64,000 nucleotides of DNA from an uncultured Sphingobacteriales bacterium (GCA_937991535.1 CALKHN010000052.1:122190-186189), one strand, 5' to 3'. Positions 18,958 through 28,041 are shown, counted from the stretch's first letter. Made by a program: numbers and translations. Notes: generated from the letters alone by a model not told the origin.

Positions 18958-20691
18958 TCAGAGGTTGCCCTTTTTCAATTCTCTAACGGCCCGGTGTACG
19001 GCGCGGGCCGTTAGGGCCATATATAAAATAGAAGGGCTTTGATTGCCGGTGCTTGTCATGCAGGCGCCGTCTGTCACAAAAACATTTTTACAGGCATGCA
19101 ACTGGTTCCATTTGTTCAGTAAAGATGTTTTGGGGTCATCACCCATCCTGCATCCGCCCATTTCATGAATATCCAATCCGGGCGCCTGCCGGGTATCATT
19201 TTGCCGGATGTTTTTTACCCCAGCCTTATCCAGCATTGCTGTGCTCTCCGTTAAGAAATCTTTTATCATTTTTTCATCATTATCATCATAACCAACAGAA
19301 GTTACCAGCAGGGGTATTCCCCACTGATCTTTTTGTTCTGTACTTAACCGTACATGGTTCTTTTCTTTTGGAATGGTTTCGCCCTGCATATACATATATA
19401 CCTTCCAGCCGCCGGGCTCTGTAAGCGCCTGTTTGTATGCTGCGCCAACTGTATCTTTCGCTAAACTTTCATCTGTTCTTGTACGGTAGGATCCCATAAA
19501 AGTGGTAAAGCCCCCCACATAATCTGTATCCTGCTTATAAAGATTCCTGTAATTGGCCAGTATCGGTTCTGTAGGATTGCGTCCATAATAATACTTATCT
19601 TCAAAACCTTCCATCTCCCCATTTACGGAAGCACGGTAATTATGAAAGCAAACGTATTTCCCCAGCAAGCCGCTATCGTTTCCCAATCCATTGGGAAACC
19701 GGGATGAGGTGGAGTTCAGCAAGATCAAATTGCTGTTTAAAGCGGAAGCGTTCACAAAAATAATTTTGGCAAAATAATCTGTTGCTTTCCCGCTATGCGC
19801 ATCAATTACGCGTACACCTTTAGCCCTCCCCCTTTGCTCATCATATATAACAGATTCCACCACTGAATCGGGCTGAACCGTTAAGTTGCCCGTTTTTTTG
19901 GCCCACGGTAAAGTGGCAGACACGGAGCTGAAGTATCCGCCAAACGGGCATCCGCGCATACATAAATTCCGGGCCTGGCATTTACCTCTTCCCTGCTGCA
20001 AATGCACTTCCCGGGGCTGGGTTAACTGCGCCCACCGGGCCTGCACTAAAAACCTGTCTTTATAATGAGTTCTTATTTTTTGCTGAATAGCCTCTTCCAC
20101 ACAATTCAAATCAAAAGGAGGAAGAAATTCACCGTCGGGCATCGCTTCAATACCATCTTTATTACCACAAACTCCGGCAAACAGTTCAACATGCGAGTAC
20201 CAGGGCGCTATATCTTCATAACCAATAGGCCATTCCAAACCATACCCGTATCGCGCGGGAGCGGTAAATTCAAATTTGCTCCAGCGCTGGCATGCTCTTC
20301 CCCATGTCAGGGATTTTCCTCCCACCTGGTAACCCCGTATCCAGTCAAATGGTTTTTCCTGTACATACGGATGATCTTTATCCTTTATAAAAAAATGAGC
20401 TGTCTCTTCACTAAAACCTGCTGCTTTGCTGATCAATGGGTTTTCTTTCAGGTATGCTTTTGATACATCGCCACGATGCTCAAATTCCCAGGGATCTTTA
20501 AAAGCAGTAGGATAGTCTTTTATGTGTTCAATATTTCTTCCGCGCTCTAAAACCAATGTTTTCAGCCCCTGGTCACACAATTCCTTTGCCGCCCATCCCC
20601 CGCTGATACCCGAACCAATAACAATAGCATCGTACGTGTTTTGTTGTATACCTCTGTTATTGATATTTACCTGTGATGAGTCCTGTGGCAT
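18958..20691 (-). CDS. GMC family oxidoreductase
   Basis: This 577-residue FAD enzyme has the dinucleotide fold DAIVIGSGISGGWAAKEL (Gly motif at about 26-32) and a CMRGCPFGGYFS segment. The C-terminal GMC domain has DIHEMGGCRMGDDP and GNQSPSILYMALTARA. Relatives in Bacteroidota oxidise sugars or glycosides, often next to a gluconate 2-dehydrogenase subunit 3-like gene; no such partner lies here. The 171-bp upstream space separates it from the DUF4783 gene. Substrate unknown. Confidence 0.92.
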   Translation of the reverse strand: MPQDSSQVNINNRGIQQNTYDAIVIGSGISGGWAAKELCDQGLKTLVLERGRNIEHIKDYPTAFKDPWEFEHRGDVSKAYLKENPLISKAAGFSEETAHFFIKDKDHPYVQEKPFDWIRGYQVGGKSLTWGRACQRWSKFEFTAPARYGYGLEWPIGYEDIAPWYSHVELFAGVCGNKDGIEAMPDGEFLPPFDLNCVEEAIQQKIRTHYKDRFLVQARWAQLTQPREVHLQQGRGKCQARNLCMRGCPFGGYFSSVSATLPWAKKTGNLTVQPDSVVESVIYDEQRGRAKGVRVIDAHSGKATDYFAKIIFVNASALNSNLILLNSTSSRFPNGLGNDSGLLGKYVCFHNYRASVNGEMEGFEDKYYYGRNPTEPILANYRNLYKQDTDYVGGFTTFMGSYRTRTDESLAKDTVGAAYKQALTEPGGWKVYMYMQGETIPKEKNHVRLSTEQKDQWGIPLLVTSVGYDDNDEKMIKDFLTESTAMLDKAGVKNIRQNDTRQAPGLDIHEMGGCRMGDDPKTSLLNKWNQLHACKNVFVTDGACMTSTGNQSPSILYMALTARAVHRAVRELKKGNL

Positions 20692-20816
20692 GCGGCAATG
20701 GTTGAGTTTGAAAAAAATACTAAAAAGAATGGTACATCAAAAGTAGAATAACTGAAGCGATATCAGTTCAGCAGCAGGAACAAAAACCAAACAGTAACAA
20801 AAGAGGTAGTAAATAA

Positions 20817-20851
20817 AAAAAGCCATCCGGGAGGCAGCGCTTTTATCCCGT
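20817..20851 (-). terminator. Probable terminator after DUF4783 gene
   Basis: On the minus strand a GC-rich hairpin (GCC...GGC core with AAAAGC/GCTTTT flanks) ends in a T-run, 12 bp past the DUF4783 stop. The stem is short and imperfect. Confidence 0.5.
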
Positions 20852-20862
20852 TTATTTAGAAT

Positions 20863-21273
20863 CTATGGTTTATTTTCTTCAAATCGTATTTCCTGCAGCA
20901 CTTGTTTTTGGGAGCGGGTTATCATAAAAATGGTAGTTCTGAATTGACCAAATTTTGTTTGCAGGTTACCGATACAGAATTCGGAACCACTGTTTGATCC
21001 TTTGTGAACAATGCGAAATGCCTGAACGCCATAGGAATGGAAAAAATCTTTCAGTATGACTTCAGCCTGCCTGCGGCTGTAAGAGCTACTTTTGTCGTGA
21101 AGGGTAATTTCTACCATATTATCAAAATAATGAGAAAGCTGGTTGACATTGCCGGTGTTCATGGCCGTAGCTACATCCTCAATTGAATAGGAGTAAACAG
21201 AACCGGAGTAATTAAACGACAGTCCGCCGATCATTACCACAGATAAAAGGATCTTAAGAAAATAGTTTTTCAT
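20863..21273 (-). CDS. DUF4783 domain-containing exported protein
   Basis: This 136-residue protein has a signal peptide (MKNYFLKILLSVVMIGGLSF). It continues as an NTF2-like small domain: IEDVATAMNTGNVNQLSHYFDNMVEIT, then HSYGVQAFRIVHKGSNSGSEFCIGNL. This matches the DUF4783 family common in Bacteroidota. I start it at 21273, directly before the signal peptide; an earlier in-frame codon would add eight non-signal residues. Function unknown, probably periplasmic. Confidence 0.85.
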   Translation of the reverse strand: MKNYFLKILLSVVMIGGLSFNYSGSVYSYSIEDVATAMNTGNVNQLSHYFDNMVEITLHDKSSSYSRRQAEVILKDFFHSYGVQAFRIVHKGSNSGSEFCIGNLQTKFGQFRTTIFMITRSQKQVLQEIRFEENKP

Positions 21274-21419
21274 TGAACAAAAGAATTCACTTCCCAATGC
21301 TCCAAAAATGTGCCAGATTAAGCCTTTAATTTAAGAACGATCATAAATATGATCAAATATATTACAAAACAAACCCATGTTTATAAAAAATAATGAATTG
21401 GCTTTATTTTTAAGCTCAT

Positions 21420-21560
21420 TTAGCGATCATATGTATCAAGCACATACAAAACATAGGGGCGAGCCTTTGTATTGCGATCATCGTCAGGACTGCCCGAAAA
21501 ATAGGTTTCATATTCATTTTTCCATATTCCGGCATCATGCCATTTGGCACTTTTACTCAT
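21420..21560 (-). CDS. Small ORF (46 aa), downstream half of an overlapping pair
   Basis: ATG at 21560 to TAA at 21420 gives a 46-residue frame beginning MSKSAKWHDAGIWKNEYETY and ending YVLYVLDTYDR. Codon use looks like true coding sequence (balanced NNC/NNT, rich in Asp, Tyr and Lys). Its start lies inside the last codons of the ORF at 21553-21726 in another frame (ATGAGTAA overlap). It may be a separate small gene coupled to the first, or the rest of a single gene broken by a frameshift. I do not recognise the family. Confidence 0.4.
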   Translation of the reverse strand: MSKSAKWHDAGIWKNEYETYFSGSPDDDRNTKARPYVLYVLDTYDR

Positions 21561-21726
21561 GTATCCCAGTCTCAAGCCATTCTTTTAATTGAATATAACG
21601 CAGCACGTCATTACCTAACCGGAAAGGCGTATAACTAAGAACCACATAGGCAATAAACAATGCAAACAGTAAGAAGATAGGCGGAGTCAGGAAATTAAAT
21701 TTTTCGCAAATGGTGTTATTTGTCAT
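21553..21726 (-). CDS. Small membrane ORF (57 aa), upstream half of an overlapping pair
   Basis: ATG at 21726 to TAA at 21553 gives 57 residues: an N-terminal stretch MTNNTICEKFNFLTPP, one strong membrane helix (IFLLFALFIAYVVLSY), then RLGNDVLRYIQLKEWLETG. The amphipathic tail and sensible codon use argue for a real gene. It reads away from gpmI (start 82 bp away on the other strand). The following ORF overlaps it by 8 nt, so the pair could be one disrupted protein of about 100 residues. Family not recognised. Confidence 0.45.
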   Translation of the reverse strand: MTNNTICEKFNFLTPPIFLLFALFIAYVVLSYTPFRLGNDVLRYIQLKEWLETGIHE

Positions 21727-21795
21727 TTATCATGTCTGAAAACTTAAAACAATATTAGTGAATAAAAGGGCAAATCAAAACGCAGTTAATTAACT

Positions 21796-21803
21796 TACTT
21801 TTG
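21796..21803 (+). promoter_or_regulatory. Candidate -7 promoter element of gpmI
   Basis: TACTTTTG matches TAnnTTTG and ends 4 bp before the gpmI ATG, so the mRNA would have almost no leader if this box is used. Confidence 0.35.
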
Positions 21804-21807
21804 TTCT

Positions 21808-23349
21808 ATGAAACCTAAAAAAGTAATACTGATTATAATGGATGGCTGGGGTCTGGGCAAGGTAAAATCCAGCGATGCCATTCAAAATGCCAAAACGCCT
21901 TTTGTAAGTTCTCTTTACGAAAAATATCCCAATAGCACGCTTGTTACCTGTGGTGAAGCAGTAGGGTTGCCGGATGGACAAATGGGCAACAGTGAAGTGG
22001 GGCATTTAAACCTCGGCGCAGGAAGGATCGTTTACCAGGAGCTGCAGCGCATTAACGTTGCCATCAGAAGCGGGGAACTCAGAAATAATAAGATTCTCCT
22101 GAATACAATAAGATATGCAAAAGCTCAAAAAAAATCATTACACCTGTTAGGACTGGTAAGCGATGGAGGGGTTCATTCGCATATCAACCATTTGAAAGCC
22201 ATTACAGGCATCTGCAAGGAAGAGAAGTTAAACGAAGTGTTCATTCATGCTTTTACAGACGGTCGCGATACCGACCCTAAAAGCGGGTTAGGCTTCCTGA
22301 AAGACCTTCAGCAGCATCTTACCCAAACCACCGGCGAAATTTCCACGGTTACAGGGCGCTACTATGCAATGGACAGAGATAAACGGTGGGAGAGAGTACA
22401 ACTGGCTTACAACGCACTTGTAAACGGTGTGGGTGAACATACCGATAATATCATTGCGTCTATAGAAGCCTCTTATGCTGCAAACGTTACCGATGAATTT
22501 ATAAAGCCCATTATTAAAAATCAGCCTGTGAGCGAAAGAGGGCGCATTAAACCCGGTGATGCGGTGGTATGTTTCAATTTCCGTACCGACCGGTGCAGGG
22601 AAATAACTGAAGCGCTTACTCAAACCGATATGCCGGATTATAACATGCATACACTTCCGCTGGAATATACTACCATGACGGAATACGACAAAACGTATAA
22701 AAATATGCATGTTATTTTTGAGAACGATAACCTTACCCACACTTTGGGGGAAGTGATAGCAGCCCATGGATTGAAGCAGACCAGGATGGCCGAAACAGAA
22801 AAATATCCGCATGTAACTTTCTTTTTCAGTGGTGGACGCGAAACGCCCTTTGAAGGGGAAAAAAGGATTATGGTCCCTTCACCCAAAGTAGCCACCTACG
22901 ATCTCAAACCAGAAATGAGCGCATATGAGCTTACCGCATCCCTGCTGACGGAAATCAACAATGAAACCGCAGATTTTATCTGCATCAACTACGCCAATGC
23001 AGATATGGTAGGACATACAGGGGTGTGGGACGCAGTAATTAAAGCGGTGGAAACGGTGGATACCTGCGTAGAAAAAGTAGTAACCGCAGCATTGGAACAC
23101 AACTATACCGTATTTCTTACTGCAGATCATGGCAACGCCGATTATATTGTTAATGAAGACGGAACGCCCAATACCGCCCACACATTAAATCTTGTGCCTT
23201 TTTTTATTATTGACAACGAATGGAAGGGGAAAATAAACAATGGCAAACTGGGTGATCTGGCTCCTTCCATTTTAAAGTTAATGGAGTTGCCCGTTCCCAC
23301 TGAAATGACGGGTAATATTTTAATGGAAAAATTGGATCTTGTTCAGTAA
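21808..23349 (+). CDS. gpmI: 2,3-bisphosphoglycerate-independent phosphoglycerate mutase
   Basis: This 513-residue alkaline-phosphatase-fold enzyme has the first metal site IIMDGWGLG, the phosphoserine site MGNSEVGHLNLGAGR and the mutase motifs TDGRDTDPKSG and CFNFRTDRCREI. The C-terminal metal sites are NADMVGHTG and LTADHGNAD. It interconverts 3- and 2-phosphoglycerate in glycolysis using Mn or similar metals. Full length. It is a single gene with no close operon partner. Confidence 0.97.
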   Translation: MKPKKVILIIMDGWGLGKVKSSDAIQNAKTPFVSSLYEKYPNSTLVTCGEAVGLPDGQMGNSEVGHLNLGAGRIVYQELQRINVAIRSGELRNNKILLNTIRYAKAQKKSLHLLGLVSDGGVHSHINHLKAITGICKEEKLNEVFIHAFTDGRDTDPKSGLGFLKDLQQHLTQTTGEISTVTGRYYAMDRDKRWERVQLAYNALVNGVGEHTDNIIASIEASYAANVTDEFIKPIIKNQPVSERGRIKPGDAVVCFNFRTDRCREITEALTQTDMPDYNMHTLPLEYTTMTEYDKTYKNMHVIFENDNLTHTLGEVIAAHGLKQTRMAETEKYPHVTFFFSGGRETPFEGEKRIMVPSPKVATYDLKPEMSAYELTASLLTEINNETADFICINYANADMVGHTGVWDAVIKAVETVDTCVEKVVTAALEHNYTVFLTADHGNADYIVNEDGTPNTAHTLNLVPFFIIDNEWKGKINNGKLGDLAPSILKLMELPVPTEMTGNILMEKLDLVQ

Positions 23350-23420
23350 GAAGCGCTTATCAAAAATCAAAAATTTTCTTTCCCGGGCAGCACATTGTAT
23401 CAAAAAATTGTCTAAATTAC

Positions 23421-23441
23421 ATGAAATCAACTTGATTTCAT
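23421..23441. promoter_or_regulatory. 21-nt inverted repeat overlapping the sigma-factor start codon
   Basis: ATGAAATCAA and TTGATTTCAT are exact reverse complements around one C. The right arm ends in the AT of the start codon at 23440. The left arm opens a 4-codon reading frame (ATG AAA TCA ACT TGA). It could be a protein operator or an mRNA hairpin hiding the start. Confidence 0.5.
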
Positions 23442-24015
23442 GACTGAAGAGGCAATGCTCAAAGGCTGTATACGTAACCAGGCAGCAGCCCAACAGGAAT
23501 TATACCACAGGTATAGTCCTAAAATGCTGTCTGTTTGCTATCGGTACGCAAAAAGCCGGGAGGATGCTGAAGATATGCTTCAGGAAGGTTTCATTAAGAT
23601 TTTTGGACAGTTAAGACAATTTCAAAACAGAGGCGCATTAGAAGGATGGATCAGGAAGATCATTGTTCATACCTGTATCAACAACCTGAAAAAGAATAAA
23701 AAGTTTACGGAAAGTGTAGATCTTATACATGCTTCGGGTGTGCATATCCGTGAAGAGAGCGTTCCTTCCATTGTACAGGCCAAACAGGTGGTAGAATGTA
23801 TCAGGATGTTGCCGATAGGATACCGTACTGTGCTCAACCTGTATGCTGTGGAAGGTTATTCGCACCGGGAAATTGCAATGATGCTCGATATTGAAGAAAG
23901 CACAAGCCGGTCGCAGTATACAAGAGCAAAAGCTATGCTGGAGGATATACTGGTAAAGAAACATATTTTGCCACAGTATACAGGAAAATTAGAGTTGGCA
24001 GCTGTTAATCCGTAA
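23440..24015 (+). CDS. ECF RNA polymerase sigma factor
   Basis: This 191-residue sigma-70 family protein has region 2 at about 15-85 (KMLSVCYRYAKSREDAEDML, then QEGFIKIFGQLRQF) and region 4 at about 120-175 (LPIGYRTVLNLYAVEGYSHR, then EIAMMLDIEESTSRSQYTRA). This subtype is common in Bacteroidota next to a membrane protein rather than a FecR protein, as here. The start codon sits in an inverted repeat, which hints at tight control. Confidence 0.92.
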   Translation: MTEEAMLKGCIRNQAAAQQELYHRYSPKMLSVCYRYAKSREDAEDMLQEGFIKIFGQLRQFQNRGALEGWIRKIIVHTCINNLKKNKKFTESVDLIHASGVHIREESVPSIVQAKQVVECIRMLPIGYRTVLNLYAVEGYSHREIAMMLDIEESTSRSQYTRAKAMLEDILVKKHILPQYTGKLELAAVNP

Positions 24016-24077
24016 AAGAAAATAAATTATAAAACCAAAACTGCTAACCTGTTATTGAATATACCAAGGGATTGACT

Positions 24078-25400
24078 ATGGAGAGAAATATTCATATAGA
24101 TGAATTTGAAGAATTCCTGAAGGAGAAGGCTGATCAGTATAAGATGTATCCATCAGATAAAGCGTGGAGCAACATTCAACGTTCTCTTCATCCCAGGAAA
24201 AAATGGCCGTACATTTCATTAACGTTATTGCTACTGCTTGGCACTGCCGTATTCGTTGACTACTATACTTATAATTTAGTGGTACCGTTTAAAAAGGTGC
24301 TTACTTTTAATAATGCTCAGTTTCAGAAAAATAATTTGCCTCCCGTTTCTGATGCTGCTTTAAATGCATCCCTATTACCACCGGCAGTCGTTTTCACAAA
24401 CGGAGATGATAATACACCAATCCCTCCCTCTTTATCCTCTTCTATCAAAAAAACAATCATCCCGTCAAAACCATCGCTTACCGGTAATACCGATGATGGC
24501 TATGCAAACAATGAAGATATAGAAATAACAAGTGAACAAACTTTGCCCGTTCATTCAAATGCTTCAGATATTATCATAAATCCTAAGCCTGCCACTACAA
24601 TAACGGAGGATAATGAAGATGACAAAAAAATAAAAAAAGTGTTATGGGGAGGCGAAACATTTAAAAAATCTAAATTTGAATGGCAATTATTTTTCTCTCC
24701 CACGATTAGCTATAGAAAGCTTACAAGCGGAATAAGCGAGGTGACAGACGTGTTCAGAGGAGTACCTTACAGTACTGTTCAAAAAAATACAGAAATAAAC
24801 AGCCTGGTTACACATAAGCCGGCTGTAGGCGCCGAAGCGGGAGCTAACCTGGCATATAAGGTAACCAATAACTTTTTGTTGAAAGCGGGAGTGCAATTGA
24901 ATTATTCGAGATACCAACTCAGGGCTTACGCTTCCAAACCAGAACAGACTACACTCGCTGTTGTTTCTAACCCATTAGGCACAGATTCGATAAATGTTAT
25001 ATCCACTTTACAAAATTTAAGTGGCAGTGGATCATCATGGTTCAATAACGAATACTTTCAGGTATCTATGCCTGTTGGTTTTGAATGGGGTGTTCTGGGC
25101 AATTCAACATTACACTGGAATATTGCCGCCAGTGCGCAACCGGTATACAATTTCGCTAATAACGTTTACCTTCTTTCCACCGATTTCAAGCGTTATGGAC
25201 AGGATCCTTCACTTGTGCGTAGATGGAATATTAATGCAGGCGTTGAAACCTATGTTTCTTATAATATGGGATCCTTTAAATGGCAGGCAGGACCACAATT
25301 GAGGTACCAGTTGTTGTCGAGCTACAAGAGCCAGTACCCGGTTAAAGAATACCTGGTTGATTTTGGATTTAAAATCGGTGTAACTAAAACATTAAGATAA
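24078..25400 (+). CDS. Membrane-anchored protein with barrel-like C-terminus, partner of the ECF sigma
   Basis: This 440-residue protein has an acidic cytosolic head with EFEEFLKEKADQYKMYPSDK, then AWSNIQRSLHPRKK. One membrane helix follows at about 47-62 (YISLTLLLLLGTAVFVDYY), then a Pro/Ser/Thr-rich linker to about 190. The C-terminal 240 residues have outer-membrane barrel-type strands (FEWQLFFSPTISYRKL, GFEWGVLGNSTLHWN, QLRYQLLSSYK). The head resembles anti-sigma partners, and the gene begins 62 bp after the sigma gene. It probably holds or senses for that sigma. I use ATG 24078; an upstream TTG adds two residues. Confidence 0.75.
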   Translation: MERNIHIDEFEEFLKEKADQYKMYPSDKAWSNIQRSLHPRKKWPYISLTLLLLLGTAVFVDYYTYNLVVPFKKVLTFNNAQFQKNNLPPVSDAALNASLLPPAVVFTNGDDNTPIPPSLSSSIKKTIIPSKPSLTGNTDDGYANNEDIEITSEQTLPVHSNASDIIINPKPATTITEDNEDDKKIKKVLWGGETFKKSKFEWQLFFSPTISYRKLTSGISEVTDVFRGVPYSTVQKNTEINSLVTHKPAVGAEAGANLAYKVTNNFLLKAGVQLNYSRYQLRAYASKPEQTTLAVVSNPLGTDSINVISTLQNLSGSGSSWFNNEYFQVSMPVGFEWGVLGNSTLHWNIAASAQPVYNFANNVYLLSTDFKRYGQDPSLVRRWNINAGVETYVSYNMGSFKWQAGPQLRYQLLSSYKSQYPVKEYLVDFGFKIGVTKTLR

Positions 25401-25422
25401 ACACTTCTTTTTACTTAACACC

Positions 25423-25448
25423 AGCCAATATCTATTGGCTTTAAAAAT
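25423..25448 (+). terminator. Hairpin terminator after the sigma/partner operon
   Basis: AGCCAAT and ATTGGCT pair around ATCT, followed by TTAAAAATTT, 23 bp past the stop. The T-tract is interrupted, so strength is uncertain. Confidence 0.55.
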
Positions 25449-25496
25449 TTGTACAATTTCCATTCTGTTCACCTATTTGTTCATTATTTTTAACGG

Positions 25497-26081
25497 ATGA
25501 GAAACCAATTGTTCATCTTCCTTACGCTATTATCTTTTACGCTCTATAACTGCACGAACAAAAGCACATCGTCAGATCAATCAAAAGAAGATACCCCCGG
25601 CAAAGCATTTTATCCTGTTGGAAATTATATACGCAGCCAGTTGGTCTATATTGATTCCATGCCACTGGCTGTAATAAAATATACGACCATACACAGTACA
25701 ACGGATACTTCGATTATAGAAAAGAACGACTTTAAGCATATCGCCGCCGCTTTTATAACCCCCGACATCAGTTTGCCCGAATATAAAACACAGTACGACG
25801 AGCATTCTTTTATTGATGCTACACTGGGTACCATAACATTAGCGTATACTGCCAACAATGAAACATTGTCTGTACGCAAAGCCGATATTTTGTTAGACCA
25901 GGAAGATACAAAGGTGAAAACGATCTATATTGAAAAAAACATACCCGGAACTGACAGCTCAGTAATAAAAAAAATGTTGTGGACAGCTAACCGTAACTGC
26001 CAGATCATTACGCTCGTACAAAAAAAAGGGCAACCTGAAGATATTATCCTCGAAAGATATGTATGGGATGACAGGCATTGA
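25497..26081 (+). CDS. Hypothetical lipoprotein
   Basis: This 194-residue protein has a lipoprotein signal (LFIFLTLLSFTLYNCTNKS, Cys at about 19) and a single compact domain. Visible segments include VGNYIRSQLVYIDSMPLAVI, ITPDISLPEYKTQY and the C-terminal EDIILERYVWDDRH. This pattern is seen in uncharacterised Bacteroidota lipoproteins; I do not know a function. It lies 30 bp upstream of uvrC, though uvrC may have its own promoter. Confidence 0.75.
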   Translation: MRNQLFIFLTLLSFTLYNCTNKSTSSDQSKEDTPGKAFYPVGNYIRSQLVYIDSMPLAVIKYTTIHSTTDTSIIEKNDFKHIAAAFITPDISLPEYKTQYDEHSFIDATLGTITLAYTANNETLSVRKADILLDQEDTKVKTIYIEKNIPGTDSSVIKKMLWTANRNCQIITLVQKKGQPEDIILERYVWDDRH

Positions 26082-26090
26082 TAATTCAAC

Positions 26091-26098
26091 TAATTTTG
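26091..26098 (+). promoter_or_regulatory. Candidate -7 promoter element of uvrC
   Basis: TAATTTTG matches TAnnTTTG and lies 13 bp upstream of the uvrC ATG, in the gap after the lipoprotein gene. Confidence 0.4.
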
Positions 26099-26111
26099 CA
26101 GTTGATTTATT

Positions 26112-27929
26112 ATGACTACAGCATTCTTTCAGCAAATTGTGCATACCATACCCATACAACCGGGCATTTATAAGTATTATAATGAAGAACATGAATTGTT
26201 GTATGTAGGCAAAGCAAAAAATCTAAAAAAAAGAGTTAGTTCATATTTTAACAAGAGTTTTACCAATTATAAAACACATGAATTAATTCAGCGCGTCTAT
26301 AGCATTGAGTTTACTATCGTTGATTCTGAACAGGATGCATTTTTGCTGGAGAATAGCCTGATCAAGCAATTCCGTCCAAAATACAATATCCAGTTAAAGG
26401 ATGATAAGAGTTTCCCTTTTATTGTGATAAAGAACGAGCATTTCCCTCGTATCTTTCTTACGCGAAGAAAGATAAACGATGGATCAGAATACCTGGGACC
26501 TTATACATCGGTGGGAAAAGTGAGGGAACTGCTGGATTTCATAAGACAAAACATTCCCCTGCGCAATTGTAAGCTCAACCTAACTCCCCGGAATATACAG
26601 AAGAAAAAATTTAAAGTCTGTCTTGAATATCACCTGGGCAATTGCAAAGGTCCCTGTGAAGCGCTGCAAACAGAGGAAGACTACCGTGAAGGTTTACTGC
26701 AGATAAAAGATTTGCTTAAAGGCAATTTAGCCCCTGTTATCCACAAGTTCAGGGAAGAGATGAAAAAGCATGCCGAAAACATGGAGTTCGAAAAGGCAGA
26801 GATACTCAGAAAAAAAATTGAGCATTTGCATCAGTATCAGTCCAAATCAACCATCGTAAACAACAAGCTGGGCAATATTGATGTGTTTTCCATTTTAGAA
26901 GAAGGAAATATTGCCTATGTAAACTACCTGATGGTGGAAAATGGCACAATTGTACAAACAAAAACCATCACTCTTGAAAAAAAATTAGATGAAACAGCAA
27001 CGGATGTACTGGAATTTGCTATCGCCCGGCTAAGAGATACATTCAACAGCAATGCCCCGGAAATCATTATACCCTTTCCGATCCATTATCCCCAGCAAGG
27101 CCTAACGGTAACCGTACCAAAGGGAGGCGACAAGAAAAAGCTTTTAGACCTCTCGCAAAAAAACGTAAATTATTTCCAGGAAGAACTGCAGAAGAGAAAA
27201 ATGCTTCAACTGGAAGGGAAAACAGATGAGCAGAAAAAAGAAACGCTTTCCCAGTTACAAAAGGACTTGTTTTTGCCCGCATTTCCTGCGCATATTGAAT
27301 GTTTCGACAATTCAAATTTCCAGGGCAGCTTTCCTGTATCGGCAATGGTATGTTTTAAAATGGGTATCCCCAGCAAAAAAGATTACCGTCATTTTAATGT
27401 AAAAACAGTGGATGGAGTTAATGACTTCGCTACCATGAAAGAAGCCGTTTACAGGAGGTATAGGAGACTCGTTGATGAGAAACAGCCACTTCCTCAGTTG
27501 GTAATTATTGACGGGGGAAAAGGTCAGTTAAGCGCTGCACTTGAAGCCATTAGTGAACTTGGTCTTACCGGACAAATGACCGTAATTGGGTTAGCCAAAA
27601 ATGAGGAGGAGGTATTTTTTAGTGGCGACAGGGAATCTCTAAAATTAGACTGGGGAAGCGATAGCTTGAAATTACTCAGGCAGATCAGGGATGAAGTACA
27701 CAGGTTTGGTATTACCTTTCACCGCAAAAAAAGAAGCCAGGGCACCTTTAAAAATGAGTTGGAGCTGATACCAGGTATTGGGAAAGCTACTGCAAATATG
27801 CTATTAAAGACATTCAGATCTGTAAAAACCATAAAGCACACGCCTGTTGAAGAACTGGCACAACTTATTGGTAACGCCAAAGCACAACTTATTGATGGGT
27901 ATTTTAAAAACCAGGGAAAAGATAAATAA
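26112..27929 (+). CDS. uvrC: UvrABC nucleotide excision repair endonuclease subunit C
   Basis: This 605-residue protein has an N-terminal GIY-YIG nuclease domain (PGIYKYYNEEHELLYVGKA) and the cysteine segment CLEYHLGNCKGPCEA. A UvrB-binding coiled coil sits near 215 (HAENMEFEKAEILRKKIEHL), followed by an RNase H-like nuclease domain (IECFDNSNFQGS, LVIIDGGKGQL). The C-terminal helix-hairpin-helix is LIPGIGKATANMLL. It makes both incisions around bulky DNA lesions. Length is normal. Confidence 0.97.
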   Translation: MTTAFFQQIVHTIPIQPGIYKYYNEEHELLYVGKAKNLKKRVSSYFNKSFTNYKTHELIQRVYSIEFTIVDSEQDAFLLENSLIKQFRPKYNIQLKDDKSFPFIVIKNEHFPRIFLTRRKINDGSEYLGPYTSVGKVRELLDFIRQNIPLRNCKLNLTPRNIQKKKFKVCLEYHLGNCKGPCEALQTEEDYREGLLQIKDLLKGNLAPVIHKFREEMKKHAENMEFEKAEILRKKIEHLHQYQSKSTIVNNKLGNIDVFSILEEGNIAYVNYLMVENGTIVQTKTITLEKKLDETATDVLEFAIARLRDTFNSNAPEIIIPFPIHYPQQGLTVTVPKGGDKKKLLDLSQKNVNYFQEELQKRKMLQLEGKTDEQKKETLSQLQKDLFLPAFPAHIECFDNSNFQGSFPVSAMVCFKMGIPSKKDYRHFNVKTVDGVNDFATMKEAVYRRYRRLVDEKQPLPQLVIIDGGKGQLSAALEAISELGLTGQMTVIGLAKNEEEVFFSGDRESLKLDWGSDSLKLLRQIRDEVHRFGITFHRKKRSQGTFKNELELIPGIGKATANMLLKTFRSVKTIKHTPVEELAQLIGNAKAQLIDGYFKNQGKDK

Positions 27930-27953
27930 CGTAGTGCCGGGATGCAATAAAAA

Positions 27954-27984
27954 GGGGCCAGGATAGATATCCAGCCCCGTTTTT
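27954..27984 (+). terminator. Intrinsic terminator downstream of uvrC
   Basis: GGGGC and GCCCC, with inner GGAT and ATCC, form a hairpin followed by a run of T, 25 bp past the uvrC stop. Confidence 0.7.
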
Positions 27985-28041
27985 AAAATCCAATATCCTA
28001 TGAAAAACCGGGATAAAGATACTGTAGCTGGTTCATATTGC

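Noticed and set aside
21377..21592. Plus-strand 71-codon frame upstream of gpmI
   Set aside because: It lies antisense to the better-supported pair of small ORFs at 21420-21726, and its His/Ser/Phe-rich content looks like a shadow.
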